This document shows, piece by piece, positions 1 to 12,489 of a stretch of DNA of 64,000 nucleotides (the first letter of the stretch is position 1; each line of letters begins with the position of its first letter). This DNA is from Turritopsis dohrnii (Eukaryota > Cnidaria > Hydrozoa > Anthoathecata > Oceaniidae), in the NCBI GenBank assembly GCA_027922465.2, contig BQMF02000812.1, positions 31,303 through 95,302 on the forward strand, in the 5' to 3' direction. The notes beneath the pieces are model-generated. The model ran no database searches. It saw only the letters and a list, made by a program, of their open reading frames with translations, and was not told where the DNA came from. Position numbers and translations under genes: made by a program.

Positions 1-315
1 CATCAGCTCAACTAATGTGTATATCGACATCTAATGGGGTGCTTCAATTATTGGTGAATCATAGTATTGAATTCAAACTGAAAGGTGTATTTTTATACAT
101 GTGCTGTCGAAAGTTTAAAATTATTGATGAATGTTTGTCGGTAAGACTATATTTTCGATCAGATACTACTGTAAGTTGTATTTTTCAGTTCCATATCTAT
201 TGCTACTAAGGTCTCGATGTGATCTCATGTCGATCGAGAGGTATAAAATTTTAAAGTTTTCTCATTATTAATATTATTAACATTACTACGAAATATAATA
301 AAAAACATGACTCAC

Positions 316-527
316 GTAACATTGATAAGTTGTCAGTATTGCTAAATTATTGACTGTTCCTGTATTGGTAGTAGCAGGTACGTTTGAAAACAATATTTCC
401 TTGCCAGACTTCCGAGAACATTCGATGGTGTAATTTAAGACTTTAATCTTTAAATCTGAATTCCATGAAAACGTCAGGCTTGTTGGATTTCTTGCAGTTA
501 ACTTCAAGTTAAATGCGGATGTAGAAT
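316..527 (-). CDS. Fibronectin type III domain exon (partial gene)
   Basis: This minus-strand exon encodes about 70 residues that read as a fibronectin type III fold: the A/B-strand motif NPTSLTFSW, then VLNYTIEC, and the late-strand motif TTYQCYV. The domain is typical of cell-surface and extracellular proteins. A pyrimidine-rich acceptor ends at 528 and a GTGAGT donor occupies 315-310. The upstream intron is phase 1, usual at FN3 domain borders, and the downstream intron is phase 0 and falls inside the domain near the end of its fold. No start or stop codon belongs to it, so it is one internal exon of a larger gene that must extend beyond the window or across repeat-filled introns. I see no other exon of that gene. 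Positions 1-315 otherwise look like intron. It may be the only host coding sequence here; the identity of the protein is unknown. Confidence 0.5.
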
Positions 528-663
528 CTGAAAATGGACTTAATTAAATTAATCAAATTAATCTGACTTCATTGAATTTTTCATTTCAAAAATTCTTTTT
601 TGATGAAACTCGTCATTACACAATCAGTTACACACGAGGCAAGTAATTTAAAAAAATGAATCA

Positions 664-2790
664 TCCCTTATCAAAATATAGTATACATCATGTATACTTT
701 TTCTGTACTTTAAGTATACTACAAAGTATAATAGGAGTATGGAAGAAAGTATACACGATGTATACTTTCAATGTACTTCAAATACTTTAGGAGCATACTT
801 GAAGTAGCATGTATTTTGGACATTTTCATGTATACATAAAGCATACTTCATTGAGAATACATACTTCATGTATACTTCTTTACTTGAAAACTCAGATTGA
901 AAACTCAGATGTAGAAAATAAGTATACTTTTGCTGAAGTATATACTTTGGGTGAAGTATGTAAGAAGTTTAGTGACAGGGTGCACATGAAAGTAACTCAG
1001 AAGCATCAAAATCAATGCTGTGAATGATAACAATTGTTAATTTCAAAAATATTTAAATATATATTTTGACCTTCTTTTCGAATATTTTGTAAATGCAATT
1101 TTTAAACAAATTTTAACATTTTTTTAAGATTTTTGAAAATTTTCGTTTTACTGGGGAATCCCCTACTCCATAACATGGTCAAACCCTGGTTGAAATCCTG
1201 GCTAGGATCCTGACAGGATCTTACAGGATTCCTAACAGGATCCTATGTGGGATCTTATGTAAGATCTCGAGTTATCATCATCACTTTCACTACATTCAAT
1301 CACTGTATTAAACTCCATTTTATTGCCTCTACTGAATGGACACAATTTCATAGCACAACTGTAAAACCTTTAGCACATTATAAACTTAACCACACTGATG
1401 GTAACTTCTGGAAGACTACTAAATTACAGTTATAATTCTTATAGAAAATTCACTTCCAAGATCTTCTATGTAAAAACTATTTCTCCTTGTCTTTGTCAAC
1501 AAGTGACTAGGACTATCATTAGCAATTCCAACTGTGCATGAAGATGTCATCATATAATCAGAGCAAATTAATCTAATAGTTTACTTTACACAAACTTTTT
1601 CATAAAACACTTATATTATAAACTCTACTAAATCTATATAAAATTCTATACTATTCTTTTTAATTAACTAGGGAATTAATTCCTGGGAGTATTCTAATTT
1701 TAGAATTCTTATTCATGTGAAATTGATACACATGGGATTTGAAGTTCCAATATAAAAAAACACTATAATAAAGACAGTCATAAAATTATTAATAAAATCA
1801 GATAGTTTTTCAATTAAGTCACTTTCATCAACTATAAATAGAATTGTCTTTTTAAAGATTTCTCCTTACTTTTTTCTTAAAGCCTGCACAGTATATTCCT
1901 AAGCATTCATTTGTAGCATTTCATAATTAATAAGACATACTTCTAATGTACTTCAAACTTGAATTTTATTTTAGCGTGATTTTCTGTTTTTTAAAAGAAC
2001 AAAATGTACTTCCAATGTACTTCAATATGCTTTTTTAATGTTCTGCTTTTCTGAAGTATAAAATCAGTATACTTCATTTGTTCCTGATGTAACTTTATTT
2101 TGTTTTGATTGGTAGCTACCATTTTTGTTTATATTTTTCTATAAATAGCTTTTGTCAAGTTTGCTTTAACATTCAGTTGCATATAGACTTTAAGCAGAGC
2201 AGTTGTGCTCTAGCACTTAGTAAAGTCTTTAGTCTCTTAGTATCATATTGGATTGATTTTTACATCTACTTGCTTGTGGCTGCTTAATATTATTGGACCT
2301 TATATTTCAGTAAGTTTTTGTTCTTATTTTATTTATATTTTGTTTATTTACAGTTTTGCTTGTGTTACTTTTGCCTTGCCCCACCCCTTTCAGCCATTTT
2401 GTTTCCATTTGCCTACCATTTTGTACTTCTGCATTAGTTATTCATTCAGTTCTTTGGCTAGTCTTCTCTCATACTTTTAGTCTTTTTATCTATTTTTGTT
2501 ATGTTCTATGTTTACTTTATGTACATATTATTTAGACATAGTTTATTTTCTTTGTAGCCTTAATTTCAAGTGTTGAAATATATATCAAAACAAAAGGCAG
2601 TCACATCATTTATACTTCAAAACAAAAGTATAAATGGAGTATGAATTTCAAGTTATACTTCTTCTGTACTTCCATCTCAGAAGTATAGAATAAGTATATT
2701 TCAAACCTACTTCTTCAGTTAAAAGTAGAAATGAAGTATGCTTTATGTGTACATAAAGTATACTTATGGTACTTTAATTTTGATAAGGGA
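664..2790. mobile_element. Non-autonomous TIR element, about 2.1 kb
   Basis: The ends are inverted copies of TCCCTTATCAAAAT (664-677) and its complement (2777-2790). Inside both ends lie dense copies of a GTATACTT / AAGTATAC motif in both orientations (about 680-960, 1930-2070 and 2630-2770). A separate cluster of GGATCCTNACAGGATC-like repeats lies at 1195-1265. No transposase is encoded; the short open frames are chance. I could not find a clear target-site duplication, so the superfamily is unassigned. Confidence 0.5.
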
Positions 2791-2821
2791 TACTACCAGT
2801 AGATACCAGTAGATACCTTAC

Positions 2822-3247
2822 CGGCCCTTATTATTTTTTGGCTTCAGAGTAATAAACGCCAGCGTAAAAAGGGTCGGTGTTAAAATTTTGAATTTTCGAC
2901 TAAATAGCGGCGTTAAATTTTGTTTCCATTTTTTAGAAAATTTACGGCAGAAATTGAAGAATTCAACAAGCCTAGGAATGAAGAGGGGGATATAGCATTG
3001 AATTGACGACATGGTGTATAGCTTCAACTGTTTCACTTGCGTAGAATATAAACAAAAACTTTTAAAAACAAAGGAAATGAGAAAACTAAACAAATGCAGT
3101 CACTTTTAGTTACAAACGTTTTCATCCTTTCACCTTGGCGTTATACTTAGCCTTTCTCGGCATAAGGCCAAAAAATGGCCTCTGGCATAAATAGGGCCGT
3201 CGTAAAAAGTGCCAGTGCTACATAATGGGCTTGCGTAATAAGGGCCG
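2822..3247. mobile_element. MITE-like element, about 0.43 kb
   Basis: The termini CGGCCCTTATTA (2822-2833) and TAATAAGGGCCG (3236-3247) are exact inverted repeats. Subterminal variants (GTAAAAAGGG, GGCATAA, GGGCC) recur inside both ends. It encodes no protein and is probably mobilised in trans by an unknown transposase. No clear target duplication is visible. Confidence 0.45.
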
Positions 3248-5063
3248 AAAGCATCAAGATTACTCATGCAATGTGATCATTACACGGATTGACTATCCAG
3301 TTTCAACTGTAAGTGTGTAGAATGCGAGGTATTATGTTGAAATCCTTATAACAAAAGTCACAAAATCAAAAAGTTTTTGGTTGTTGTATATACTATTTGA
3401 AACATTTTTAAAATTTAAAAATCCGTTTTTGAATTTACAAACTATCATTTTACAAAATATTCCTGAGTTTTGGTTACCTTAGATATTTGTTTGCAATTAC
3501 AAGAAATTGCTATAGTGATTTACTTCACAGAAATAAGTGAAGCAGTAATTCTGCATCACACTTTATGATATACAACAGTGAATATAACATTGTGGACATT
3601 CTTCCTACCCAGAGTTTATTATGTTTATTTAATAAATAAGTGATAATAGAGCTTAAATCAAACAAACAAAATAAACATAAACTTTCATAATAAAAACATG
3701 AAAACCACGTTTGCATGGTAACGTTTGTATTGGTTTTTGTCTCTCAGTGCTCGAAATTCAGAACAAAATTTATAGGACAGTATGTCTGCGACCAGCTGTT
3801 TTGGAGATATTGTCGATCAAAAGTTTAAATGACGTTTTAGAACCCCCGTCTTGAAACATTTTTCCCAAGGTTTTACGACCCATGGCCAATACTGAAGACC
3901 CCGTGAAACGTCAGCTATCAGTAATGGATACCAAAATAGTTTTCCCTAAATGTCGCGTTCGACTTGAGTCTCATTGGCTTCGCACTGACGTTACGCTCAA
4001 GAAAGGAAATTCTCTCTACAGTTCACATCTATCATTTTGCGTGAAAGACAAACAAACGAACAAACTGACAAAAAGGACAGAGAATCGGCTCTTAATATAT
4101 AGAGAGTTGCACAATTGCGGCTTAGAATTCGCAATGCATGTAGTTCTATGAACAACAATTTCAAATTCTGATATAAAAACTTCTATTCGATGTAACCTTT
4201 TTACTATAGTCCCTTATTTGAACACCATATTATTTTGATTGTAATTCCCCGTATAGTTCTCTCAGCATTTGGTTAATTTATTAATTTTTAACACCATGCT
4301 GAGGAAATTATAGTAAGAATACTTAAATGGTAAACGGTATTATAATGGTTCTTACCTAAAATAACTTCATGCAGCGGTAAAAGCATTATCAATGCACAAC
4401 ACCAATGCATGTTTTGATGAGATAAAAATTTTTCAACTCAAGTTTTCTAGTTTGACAAGACAAGAATGAACCAATTATTATGACAAAGTATTTGCTAGTA
4501 ATTACAATCTAAACAAACCAAGGTGTTATGTGAGAATTCAAATTCAGCATCGTTACATTTTAATGATTCACTTCAAAATGTATGATTTTTTTACCTCTCG
4601 CTTAAAGCATTCTGTTCAGTTTCGCTTTTGCTGAAAGATCATCATATAACTTTATTTGCAAAGAAAACAACTTTCATTGTTTGGATAAAACAAATACCAA
4701 ATTACTTTACTATGCGCTGAGGTCAGAGTAAAGACTGTTTAAACTCGTCACCAGGATGAATAAAACCTTAGCATCGGCTGGTTGAATGCTGAGAAGATCT
4801 TTGGGTTTAAATTTATGTGAATTAAGCTCGATTTCCCAAGCTCTTGCAAACAATCTTTATACTGTCCCAGAGGCAAAAGTACAGTCACAAAGTTTTCACA
4901 ATTGTTAGAAAACATTTTTCGTTGGCAAAAACTCCTATTTTATTAGAATTTTTTGCCAGAAAAGTTCTTTTGTTTCCTTAATTTCAAGAACGTTCATACT
5001 TAATGATTGCTGTTGGTTTAATTTCCAAATAGTCGACAATCTGATTTCGATACGAAATCTTCC
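3248..5063. other. No recognisable gene
   Basis: This stretch is AT-rich. The longest frame, 3882-4151 plus, is 89 codons with no recognisable domain, and its end is a simple ACAAACAAACGAAC tract, so I do not treat it as a gene. Confidence 0.5.
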
Positions 5064-5190
5064 CCCAGTAAGCATCGGGCGTTTAAATGAGGGTCAGGAT
5101 TTGGTCACATTAACGTCGCGACCAAAACTGACCAAAGCTAATGTTTATTCGACGTCGTGTTATGGTCATAGTTAGTCGTGACCATATCTG
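5064..5190. repeat. CACTA-like element terminus
   Basis: CCCAGTAAGCA at 5064 matches the terminal repeat of the element at 8665-12750. It is followed by the same type of GACGTC/GACCA-rich subterminal sequence. I find no matching right end, so it is either a solo end or the left end of a broken element that contained the minus-strand gene at 6591-8009. Confidence 0.45.
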
Positions 5191-5980
5191 ACTGTCATAT
5201 GACAAAGATGAAACAAGATTCGCAAAAATTTGACTTTATATTTCCCCAAAGTTGCAAAATTTTTGCCAGTTATTGCGTGTACATTGAAAACAATGAGTAA
5301 AAACAGTTACAGTATAACTACCATCCACCTGATGCACAGACAAAAATGTTGTCCTTACTAATCAGGGTGGAATTGAATTTAATACCGCAAAAAAACTTAT
5401 TTTGGACTTATAATGAAATGAAGATGTTCATGGTCAAATGATAAGGTTTGGTATATAATTTTTACCGAGGAGTTAAAAAGTGAGAGGTTATTACATGGGC
5501 ACTTAGCTAAAAGTTATCTGACCTAACTGCGACTAATATTTCCCCTTAAACAACTGAATATATATATCATCAATGTGTAAAAGAATTTCATCATAACAAA
5601 TGTATAATCTTTATTGTTGCAGAACCTTGACATCCTTTATACCGTAAACAATGTAAAACAGAACACTTGTTTTTTGTAACTCAGATAAAACTATCTTACA
5701 ACATTATATTACCAAATTTGTATACAGGTGGTTTTACTGTACAAACGAAAAGAAAATTGTTAAACCTAGTTTTAATAGACGAGTTTCCAATGTTAATTAC
5801 ACTTTTATACCTTGTACATACTAAAAATCAAATACAATATAAGAAAATAGATAGGAAGTGCTAATGTGTATTGAAGCTTTCTAATGTCGATTGTCTTTAA
5901 GGGGACTCCAGAGAACCAAATAAAGTGACAACATTTTGAAGTGTATAAAGAGCACTGCGCCGACATTACCAGTATCCAGT
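5191..5980. other. No recognisable gene
   Basis: AT-rich sequence with only short chance open frames. Confidence 0.5.
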
Positions 5981-6252
5981 GTTATACGGTTCCGCATATC
6001 TTTGCATACGGACATGTATGCGCTACTATGCGGAGTGTATGCGGAGTTGGTATGCGGAGATATTCATCTTGCATACGGACACTTTTGTATCCGGATGTAT
6101 GCGGACTTTGCATATACTCCGCATATACTTGTTATATCTCCGCATATTCTTTGGATACCTCTCGCATAACTCCGCATGTCGATTTGAAAATATCCGCATA
6201 TCAACTTCGCATATCAATTCGAGAATTCCGCATACCAACTCCGCATATCAGA
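5981..6252. repeat. Inverted cluster of TATGCGGA boxes
   Basis: More than ten copies of an octamer, TATGCGGA on the left and its complement TCCGCATA on the right, fill this 270-bp stretch with irregular 10-20 bp spacing. The left half is mostly in one orientation and the right half in the other, so the whole could fold into a long imperfect hairpin. A further isolated copy lies near 6463-6490. Overlapping open frames here are artefacts of the repeat. The function is unknown; it resembles a subterminal transposase-binding array or an iteron cluster. Confidence 0.6.
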
Positions 6253-6590
6253 TATTTTCCGTTTTTTCCGTTTATTTATGATGTAAGTCATTTACAGTAC
6301 TTCATTTTTTCCAATATGAAAAATGATGACATTAAATTAGTTTAACGTGTATCTATTCTTAACCAAATATCAAAACAGGTACAAGTTGTACAATCGAACC
6401 CGTGTAAATCAAGTTGCTTAATAAGACGGATTAAACAATAATCATAAAACGACTATCGTATGATGCGGACTTTGCATATACTCCGAATAATTCGAAAAAT
6501 TTATGGCAAAATAACTCGAGATACTTCAAAAACTTCATATCGAGGTATAGAGAGGATTATATAATAGGGTCACAAACATAACCTCATGAT

Positions 6591-8009
6591 TCACAAAAGT
6601 TCTCCTGCTAAAAGATATTTTTCCGAAACTTTCGCAGACGGTTTGCGATCTGACGGATGACCATATGTAATATATCCTCCTCTCTGTTTGTCTGACTTTT
6701 TTATGAGGTCATTCAGATCTTGCGTCCTCCACGGAATCGTTCGATGACATTTGTTACCATCGTCGTCACTCTCTACATCGCTCATCAGCTCTGCAGTGAT
6801 ATCCTCCCATTCTTCTCCTTGCCCGTTCTTTTTTCGTACTTTTAAAAGCTAGAAAAATGCCAAGAAAAATTACTTGCTTGCTCAAGAATTTACTGTTCAT
6901 AATGTAAGGTAACATTGAAAAAAATCACTTACTCGATGTCGACGTTGAACACCTCTTTTCTTCTTCTGAATAATTTCGAAGTTATCACTTCCCCTTTCCT
7001 TCTCTTGTCGCCGAAGCGATTCGTGATATCTTCTACAAGCTCCTAAATTTAAAAAAGGGTATAAATCAAATTTTATTCTATGAGAATTGACCGTAAAGTC
7101 AATTGTGAAAAGCAATACATACTTTTAACTAATCCATAAGGAAAGCTTTCCAGGATGTTTTCATTTTCATCTTTCATCATTTGCATAAGGTGATTTGTAA
7201 CACGGACATTACTCTGTGCATCAAATCTTTAAAGAAAAAATAAGATTTACGGATCAATAAAAAGTCCGTTAGGGTGTTCGTCTTTTCAAAATTGACGTGG
7301 TTACCTTACCTAGAGTTCAAGTCCCAATTATTTTCGGGATCAGTGGCCTTGTAATATGATCTAACCATTTGCTGTAAAAGTGAAATAATAAGATAGTTAT
7401 TATAACAAATAAATAAGATTATCGTCGGTTGAATAGTTGATTTAAAAAGTTTAAGCAACCAACCATGAAAACATCTAATTTACAGAAAGTTCAGTTGGTA
7501 TGACAGCCTTACAAGCGACTGCTTCATTTTTTTTCGATGCCTTCTTCATGGCCATTATTTCCATTTCCAAAGATGAAATGGTGTCTTTATACGACTCTAA
7601 CGTCGACTCCTTGGCGCGTACTTTTCGGCCATGTGATCTTGAAGATCATTAATTGCTCTAAATTGGGATAAGAAACATTGAATTTCATCATTTCAGTTAT
7701 TATAATAATTTTTCTCGAAATATGACTCAACAATAACCTGATAACATCATTGTTTTTTGGCGATTTTTTGACGACTTGTGGCGTCGATTGCCGTGACGAC
7801 AGGTAACATCTTGCTGCACTAAAATGTTGAAAAGCTAAGTTATTTCCTTCTTAAACGTTGTCTGAAACAAGCTTCTATTTACTGTTAAGAGAAAAAATTA
7901 CCCAGGTAGTGAGATTGACTCCATTGTTTGATTTGGTGAACTAAATTGTTCATCCAAAGCAAAATCTTCCTCCTCTTCAACTTCACATCTTCGAGTCAGC
8001 TGTTGTAGC
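6591..8009 (-). pseudogene. C14orf93-like transposon accessory gene, degenerate
   Basis: Seven or so short minus-strand exons with good GT-AG borders can be joined. In order they carry an acidic N-terminal part (exon 8009-7900, LQQLTRRCEVEEEEDF), a Lys-rich linker, a coiled-coil stretch (near 7650-7490, SSLEMEIMAMKKASKK), a segment with NNWDLNSRFDAQSNVRVTNH (about 7375-7190), a basic part (RACRRYHESLRRQ, near 7047-6932), and an acidic-to-basic end (ELMSDVESDDDG, WRTQDLNDLI) stopping at 6591. The order and motifs resemble C14orf93-like proteins, which in invertebrates often travel with DNA transposons; that family assignment is from memory. A one-base indel near 7615-7640 breaks the coiled-coil exon. 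No initiator exon was identified. It probably belonged to a CACTA-like element, judging from the terminus at 5064. Confidence 0.5.
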
Positions 8010-9694
8010 CTATAAGTGAAAATTTTGAAAATAAATGACATGATTTACTTTTACTTAAGCATATTTCTACGAATAGCTGAAACGGATAAGGTAGAACATT
8101 TCAAGGAACAGTTAAAGCGAGTAAACTCAAATAAATGAACTCGATTTTCATACCAACAATGCAATGCGACGACAAGCAAGTTGCAGTTGCACGTGAGCAG
8201 TGTTCTTTTCATTTATAGCAATGTGAGGGTCGGTTGTGTGCGCGTGTATGTGATTTGTAAACAGTATCAATAGTATTAATACGAGGCATTATTCAGGTAA
8301 GAAGAACTTGTAGTATTTCTTGGTTTTCAATGATAGTGAAAGTCATGAAAGTCATTTGGGCTTTTCATTTTTAGAAATTAACAACAACAAAGAACAACTA
8401 AGACATTGGAGTCTGTGTGATGCAATGAATGATCAGAGGAAATCAACATCTTTCTCAACTCGATTTTTACGTTGTTTTCAATGATGGTGGATGGTTCTCA
8501 AAACCTTCTAGAAAAATTAGACAAAATGAAAATTTGAAAGTTCGAAAGGAGATGACCGATCGTAAATTTTCAAGTTGTTCTTGGTGAACTGTCAATTCAT
8601 AGAAATACAGGTAAATAAGCTACCCGTAAGTTACTGGAAAAGGATCTTGAGTTTCAAGAATATTCCCAGTTAGCATCCGACGTCAACCTGACGTTGTATT
8701 GCAGTTGCATTTTAGTGGTTTCATTGTCGCAACCATTATACGACCAAAATGAACGTCGGAACGACGGTCACTTTTAGTTGCGACTGAAAATGACCATAAA
8801 TCAACCATATCAGAAACGATTGACTTCACGAATATTTTTTCAAGGCGCTTCATTATTATTAAGATTAAACATAACACAGTGAAGGAAATGCAATTACAAT
8901 GTCATTAGAACATCCAACGTTGTTTCAACGTCGAAACGACGTCGCAAAATTTTATTCATAATTTTCGCGCCAAGAACTTTATGCGCCTGCGTGATTCGAG
9001 TATTTTCGTGATAGGTGAACAGAGCGCGGGAACATTTGATTTATGTTTATGAGCGAAGGGAACGTATCAGTTTGCATGAATTTTCTTTGCTTTTGTTAAC
9101 TTAATATTTACAAACAGTTTCCAAGTCATCTGTTCGTTTATTGCTTGATGTAAGTAGAAATTTTTACCTATTATTTTATATGTTTGCGAGCTATCCCACT
9201 TTCTTCACACCAAGAACTAGAATTACAGTCATTGCCTGCTGGCTCTTTTTTATGTTTTATGATGATCATATGTAGGGCATTTAAATCTCTGTTGCTACAT
9301 ATTTTTTGGTATTTTTTTCACAATCTTTTCTTAGAATGTATATCAACAAAAAGAACCTTGAAGAAAATTTTCAGGGCCCTTTTTCCATTTCACTCCCCTG
9401 TATTTTTTCGCTGAAAACCATTCTGCACAGCACAAGAAACATATCTAGTGAAAAACATGATATTTCATTCCAATTCAGTTCATATTTTGATAACCATTGT
9501 GACAACTAAATTTATGTCTCAGAAAGGAACTTTATTATAAAAACATAAGCATCTTCGCTCTTTTGAATTTGAAGCACTCTCCTTCTTGGAGACTTAATGC
9601 TGTCTTTGTGAAAAGGAAATACTCCATTTTCAGGAAAGTTATATATAAGTCAGTTAATGTCAGTTTGTTTTTTTGATCTAGTCTCTGTGTTAAA

Positions 9695-10635
9695 ATGTCA
9701 TCGAGAACATCGAATTGGAGACAGACAAAATAAAGAATTGTTGCTTTACTTGGAGAAATCAAGCCATGAGGATGAGAACGAAAATGATGTTGTTATCGAA
9801 GGAGAAAGTGAAAATTCCTTGTCTTCTGAGGATGAGTTCACATCCATGGATTTGTCCTTTGAATCAAGTGAAGATGCTGACCTAGGCCAGTGTCATGGTG
9901 AAGATGATCAAACGTTTAGCAAAAAATTGGCACATTGGGCAATCCACGAGAATATCTCTCACTCAGCTATGAATGGGTTGCTATCAATTTTAAGGGAGCA
10001 TGGATGCAAAGAACTTCCTGTGGATGCCAGGACCCTGTTAAGAACCCCAAGTAAAGTTACAGTATCCAACAAATGTGGTGGGGATTACATATATCTTGGT
10101 ATCAGGCAAGGGATTTTAAGACAATCTCCAAATATCACTGGGACAAAAATTCTATTGACAGTGAATATAGATGGCTTGCCATTATTCAAGAGCTCTGGTA
10201 CCCAGGTATGGCCAATTCTAGGCAGGGTGAATGATGGAAAACCTTATGCCATTGCATTGTTTTGTGGCCAGCAAAAGCCAGATTCTGTGACGGATTTTTT
10301 GAAAGATTTTTTAGAGGAATACAGCCATTTGCTTATTAATGGAGTTGAGATAGATCATGACAAGAAAGAATTTCAACCCAAGTGTTTCACATGTGATGCA
10401 CCAGCACGCCAATTTTTAAAATGTATTAAGGGACATACTGGATATAATTCATGTGAGCGATGTATGGTCAAAGGCGAAATTGTGGAAAGAACTATGACAT
10501 TTAAAGATACAAGTTCTGAGCAGAGGAATGATTTGAACTTCAATTCCTTTAATTATACTTCACATCAACACTGTAGAAGTATTTTGTGTTCATATGACAT
10601 ACCATGTGTCACAGGCTTTGCTTTAATAATGAAAG
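9695..10635 (+). pseudogene. CACTA-like transposase, N-terminal half
   Basis: The frame encodes an acidic N-terminus (HEDENENDVV, LSSEDEFTSM), then a conserved block with SKKLAHWAIHENISHSAMNG, LLSILREHGCKELPVDAR, TKILLTVNIDGLPLFKSSG, VWPILGRVNDGKPYAIALF and a Cys-rich segment (CFTCDAPARQF, CIKGHTGYNSCERCMVKGE). This is the N-terminal and early catalytic region of the Tnp2-type transposases found in animal CACTA elements. The likely native start is ATG 9695 (MSSRTSNWRQTK), but a one-base deletion at about 9730 puts it out of frame with the rest. The exon ends at a donor at 10635/10636 (AAAG|GTGAAT); no downstream transposase exon follows, so the C-terminal half is deleted. It could not make a working transposase. 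Confidence 0.75.
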
Positions 10636-10731
10636 GTGAATGTTTTTCGTTAGTGTTGTTTTCTTTCCTATGTGTGATATGTTTTCAATTTATGTTTGTA
10701 AGCATCCAGTGTTTTGTATCTCTTACTACAG

Positions 10732-12390
10732 ATTGAAAAATGCTAGCAAGGCTGTAGCTCAAAAGAGAAAATCAACAGATGATCCGAGTGGTAGGGGACT
10801 AGTACTAGTGTATATAGTTACTTGGTTTTGAGTAGTTCATAAATAAAGTAGTTAAAAAAAGAAAGTTTAATAGTTTACAAACATGATCTTTAGATGTTTT
10901 TTGTAGTATTTTCTTATGGAGTTCTCAGTAAAATATGTGAATACATGTCAACTCAAGCATGTCAACTATTGTCAATATTATAGAAATTCCAACTACAGAA
11001 GAGTATTCACCAATGCCACCTAAAATAGACTCAGCAGCTGCTGTTAATAATCAATTTCCCATGTCAACAGCAAGTATGGTTCCTTATCAACCTTAGCCTC
11101 TGCATGAATTTCGAAATACTTCAATTTGACATATATTTTTATTTTTGACACCAATATACGGTTGACTGTTTTCAGGATTCCAAAAGACTGTAATGAAGTT
11201 CCTGGCAGATATTGCCCATAACCAAAAGATATTGATGCAAAAAATTACAAGTCAAGAAGCCCAAGAAACTGTAGTTGTTGGTGATAAGACAGAGAAAATT
11301 GTCAAGGAGCCTCTCCAGACAATGGCTGAATTTGATCAGCTTAATAACATCCTGGAAGATGATTTAAAATTCAAACAGATGGTATGTTTATGAGTTACAA
11401 GCAGTGCTAAATAAATTATAAGTTGCATGACTTAATAATTTCAACTTTTGTAGGTAAAGGAGATGAGTCGCCTCGGAGGAACGAATGAAAAGAACCATGT
11501 GAGGCAGATATTGAACAGGTGGGTTGACTTTTTTCACAGTTTATTCTATCAATCTTTTATAGCAACAGTTGTCATTTTTACCGAGCATAACTTTATAACA
11601 CAATAATGTGTTTTTTCTCACTAATCTCATAACTTTTAAGCGCAGATTTATCCGATTTACAATTTGATTGCATCCAGACATTTCTGCAGAAAACTCGTTT
11701 TAAAATTTATTTACAGAAAGACAGCAATCTTGAAATTTCACTAGAAAATAAACGAAAATTTCATACTTGAAAAATGTATTCTTTACTCGACTTCTTATTC
11801 TTTACTCTTCTTTTGAAGTAAACCAGACATTCCATTAAGTTGTATGAAAATATCGTTCGAATTCGAATTTAATTCGAGGAACCTGATTGAAAAAAAAGCG
11901 TTTGCGGAAACGAGAATTTACCGGGTAGTCATCGGTAAGGATTGAATATTCAATGGAAGGAAAGAGTGTTTTTAGGGGCCAGGGTGATTTTTTTTATTTT
12001 CCATATGATCAGAAAAGTAAATTTAGTGACAATTACATAAAAGCTAGGACCTCGTCATAATCGTCTCGTTTCGCTTTGCCGGGATAGAAAGTTCCGTATG
12101 ATTAGCCGGTATGATTCTGGAAAGGCTTTTGCTTAGATAAGAAACGTTTGAAATTCATAAATAAAGTTTCTTTCTTAGATGCTGTAATGAAAAAGCACGG
12201 CAATGCTACAGAGCTTATGGTGCGGAATATCATAGGCAACTGTTTGAAATACGTTCCTGACCGCGTCGGTGCTGGTGGAAGATGTCAAGTAACATCGCAT
12301 GCGCATGACGAAACGAATTTGGACGGATCTCCCCTACCTAAAAGGAGATTCGTCACACCAACCCTTTCAGACAGTGAAAGTGAACACTAA
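10732..12390 (+). pseudogene. DUF4806-domain accessory gene of the CACTA-like element
   Basis: Exons 10732-10790, 10984-11073, 11176-11381 and 11454-11518 join in phase through GT-AG introns. They give a Ser/Pro-rich linker and then the DUF4806 signature MAEFDQLNNILEDDLKFKQM followed by VKEMSRLGGTNEKNHVRQIL. A last exon, 12179-12390, has the domain's closing motif (AVMKKHGNATELMVRNII, LKYVPDR) and a basic tail to a stop at 12390. The phase between 11518 and 12179 does not match, and the usual middle piece (LFTNELA-type exon) is absent, so one exon is missing. The 5' start is also missing. DUF4806 proteins are common transposon-associated products in invertebrates, with no firm function; DNA binding is a guess. 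Confidence 0.6.
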
Positions 12391-12489
12391 ATTTGTATTA
12401 ACGAATATGATACATGTTTGAATAAATTATGTTTAACAAAAAACTGTTTTCATTTATGACCATAAAAGCTCACGTGGATTCATATTTGA

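Noticed and set aside
3882..4151. 89-codon frame as a gene
   Set aside because: No domain; its second half is a simple ACAAACAAAC tract.
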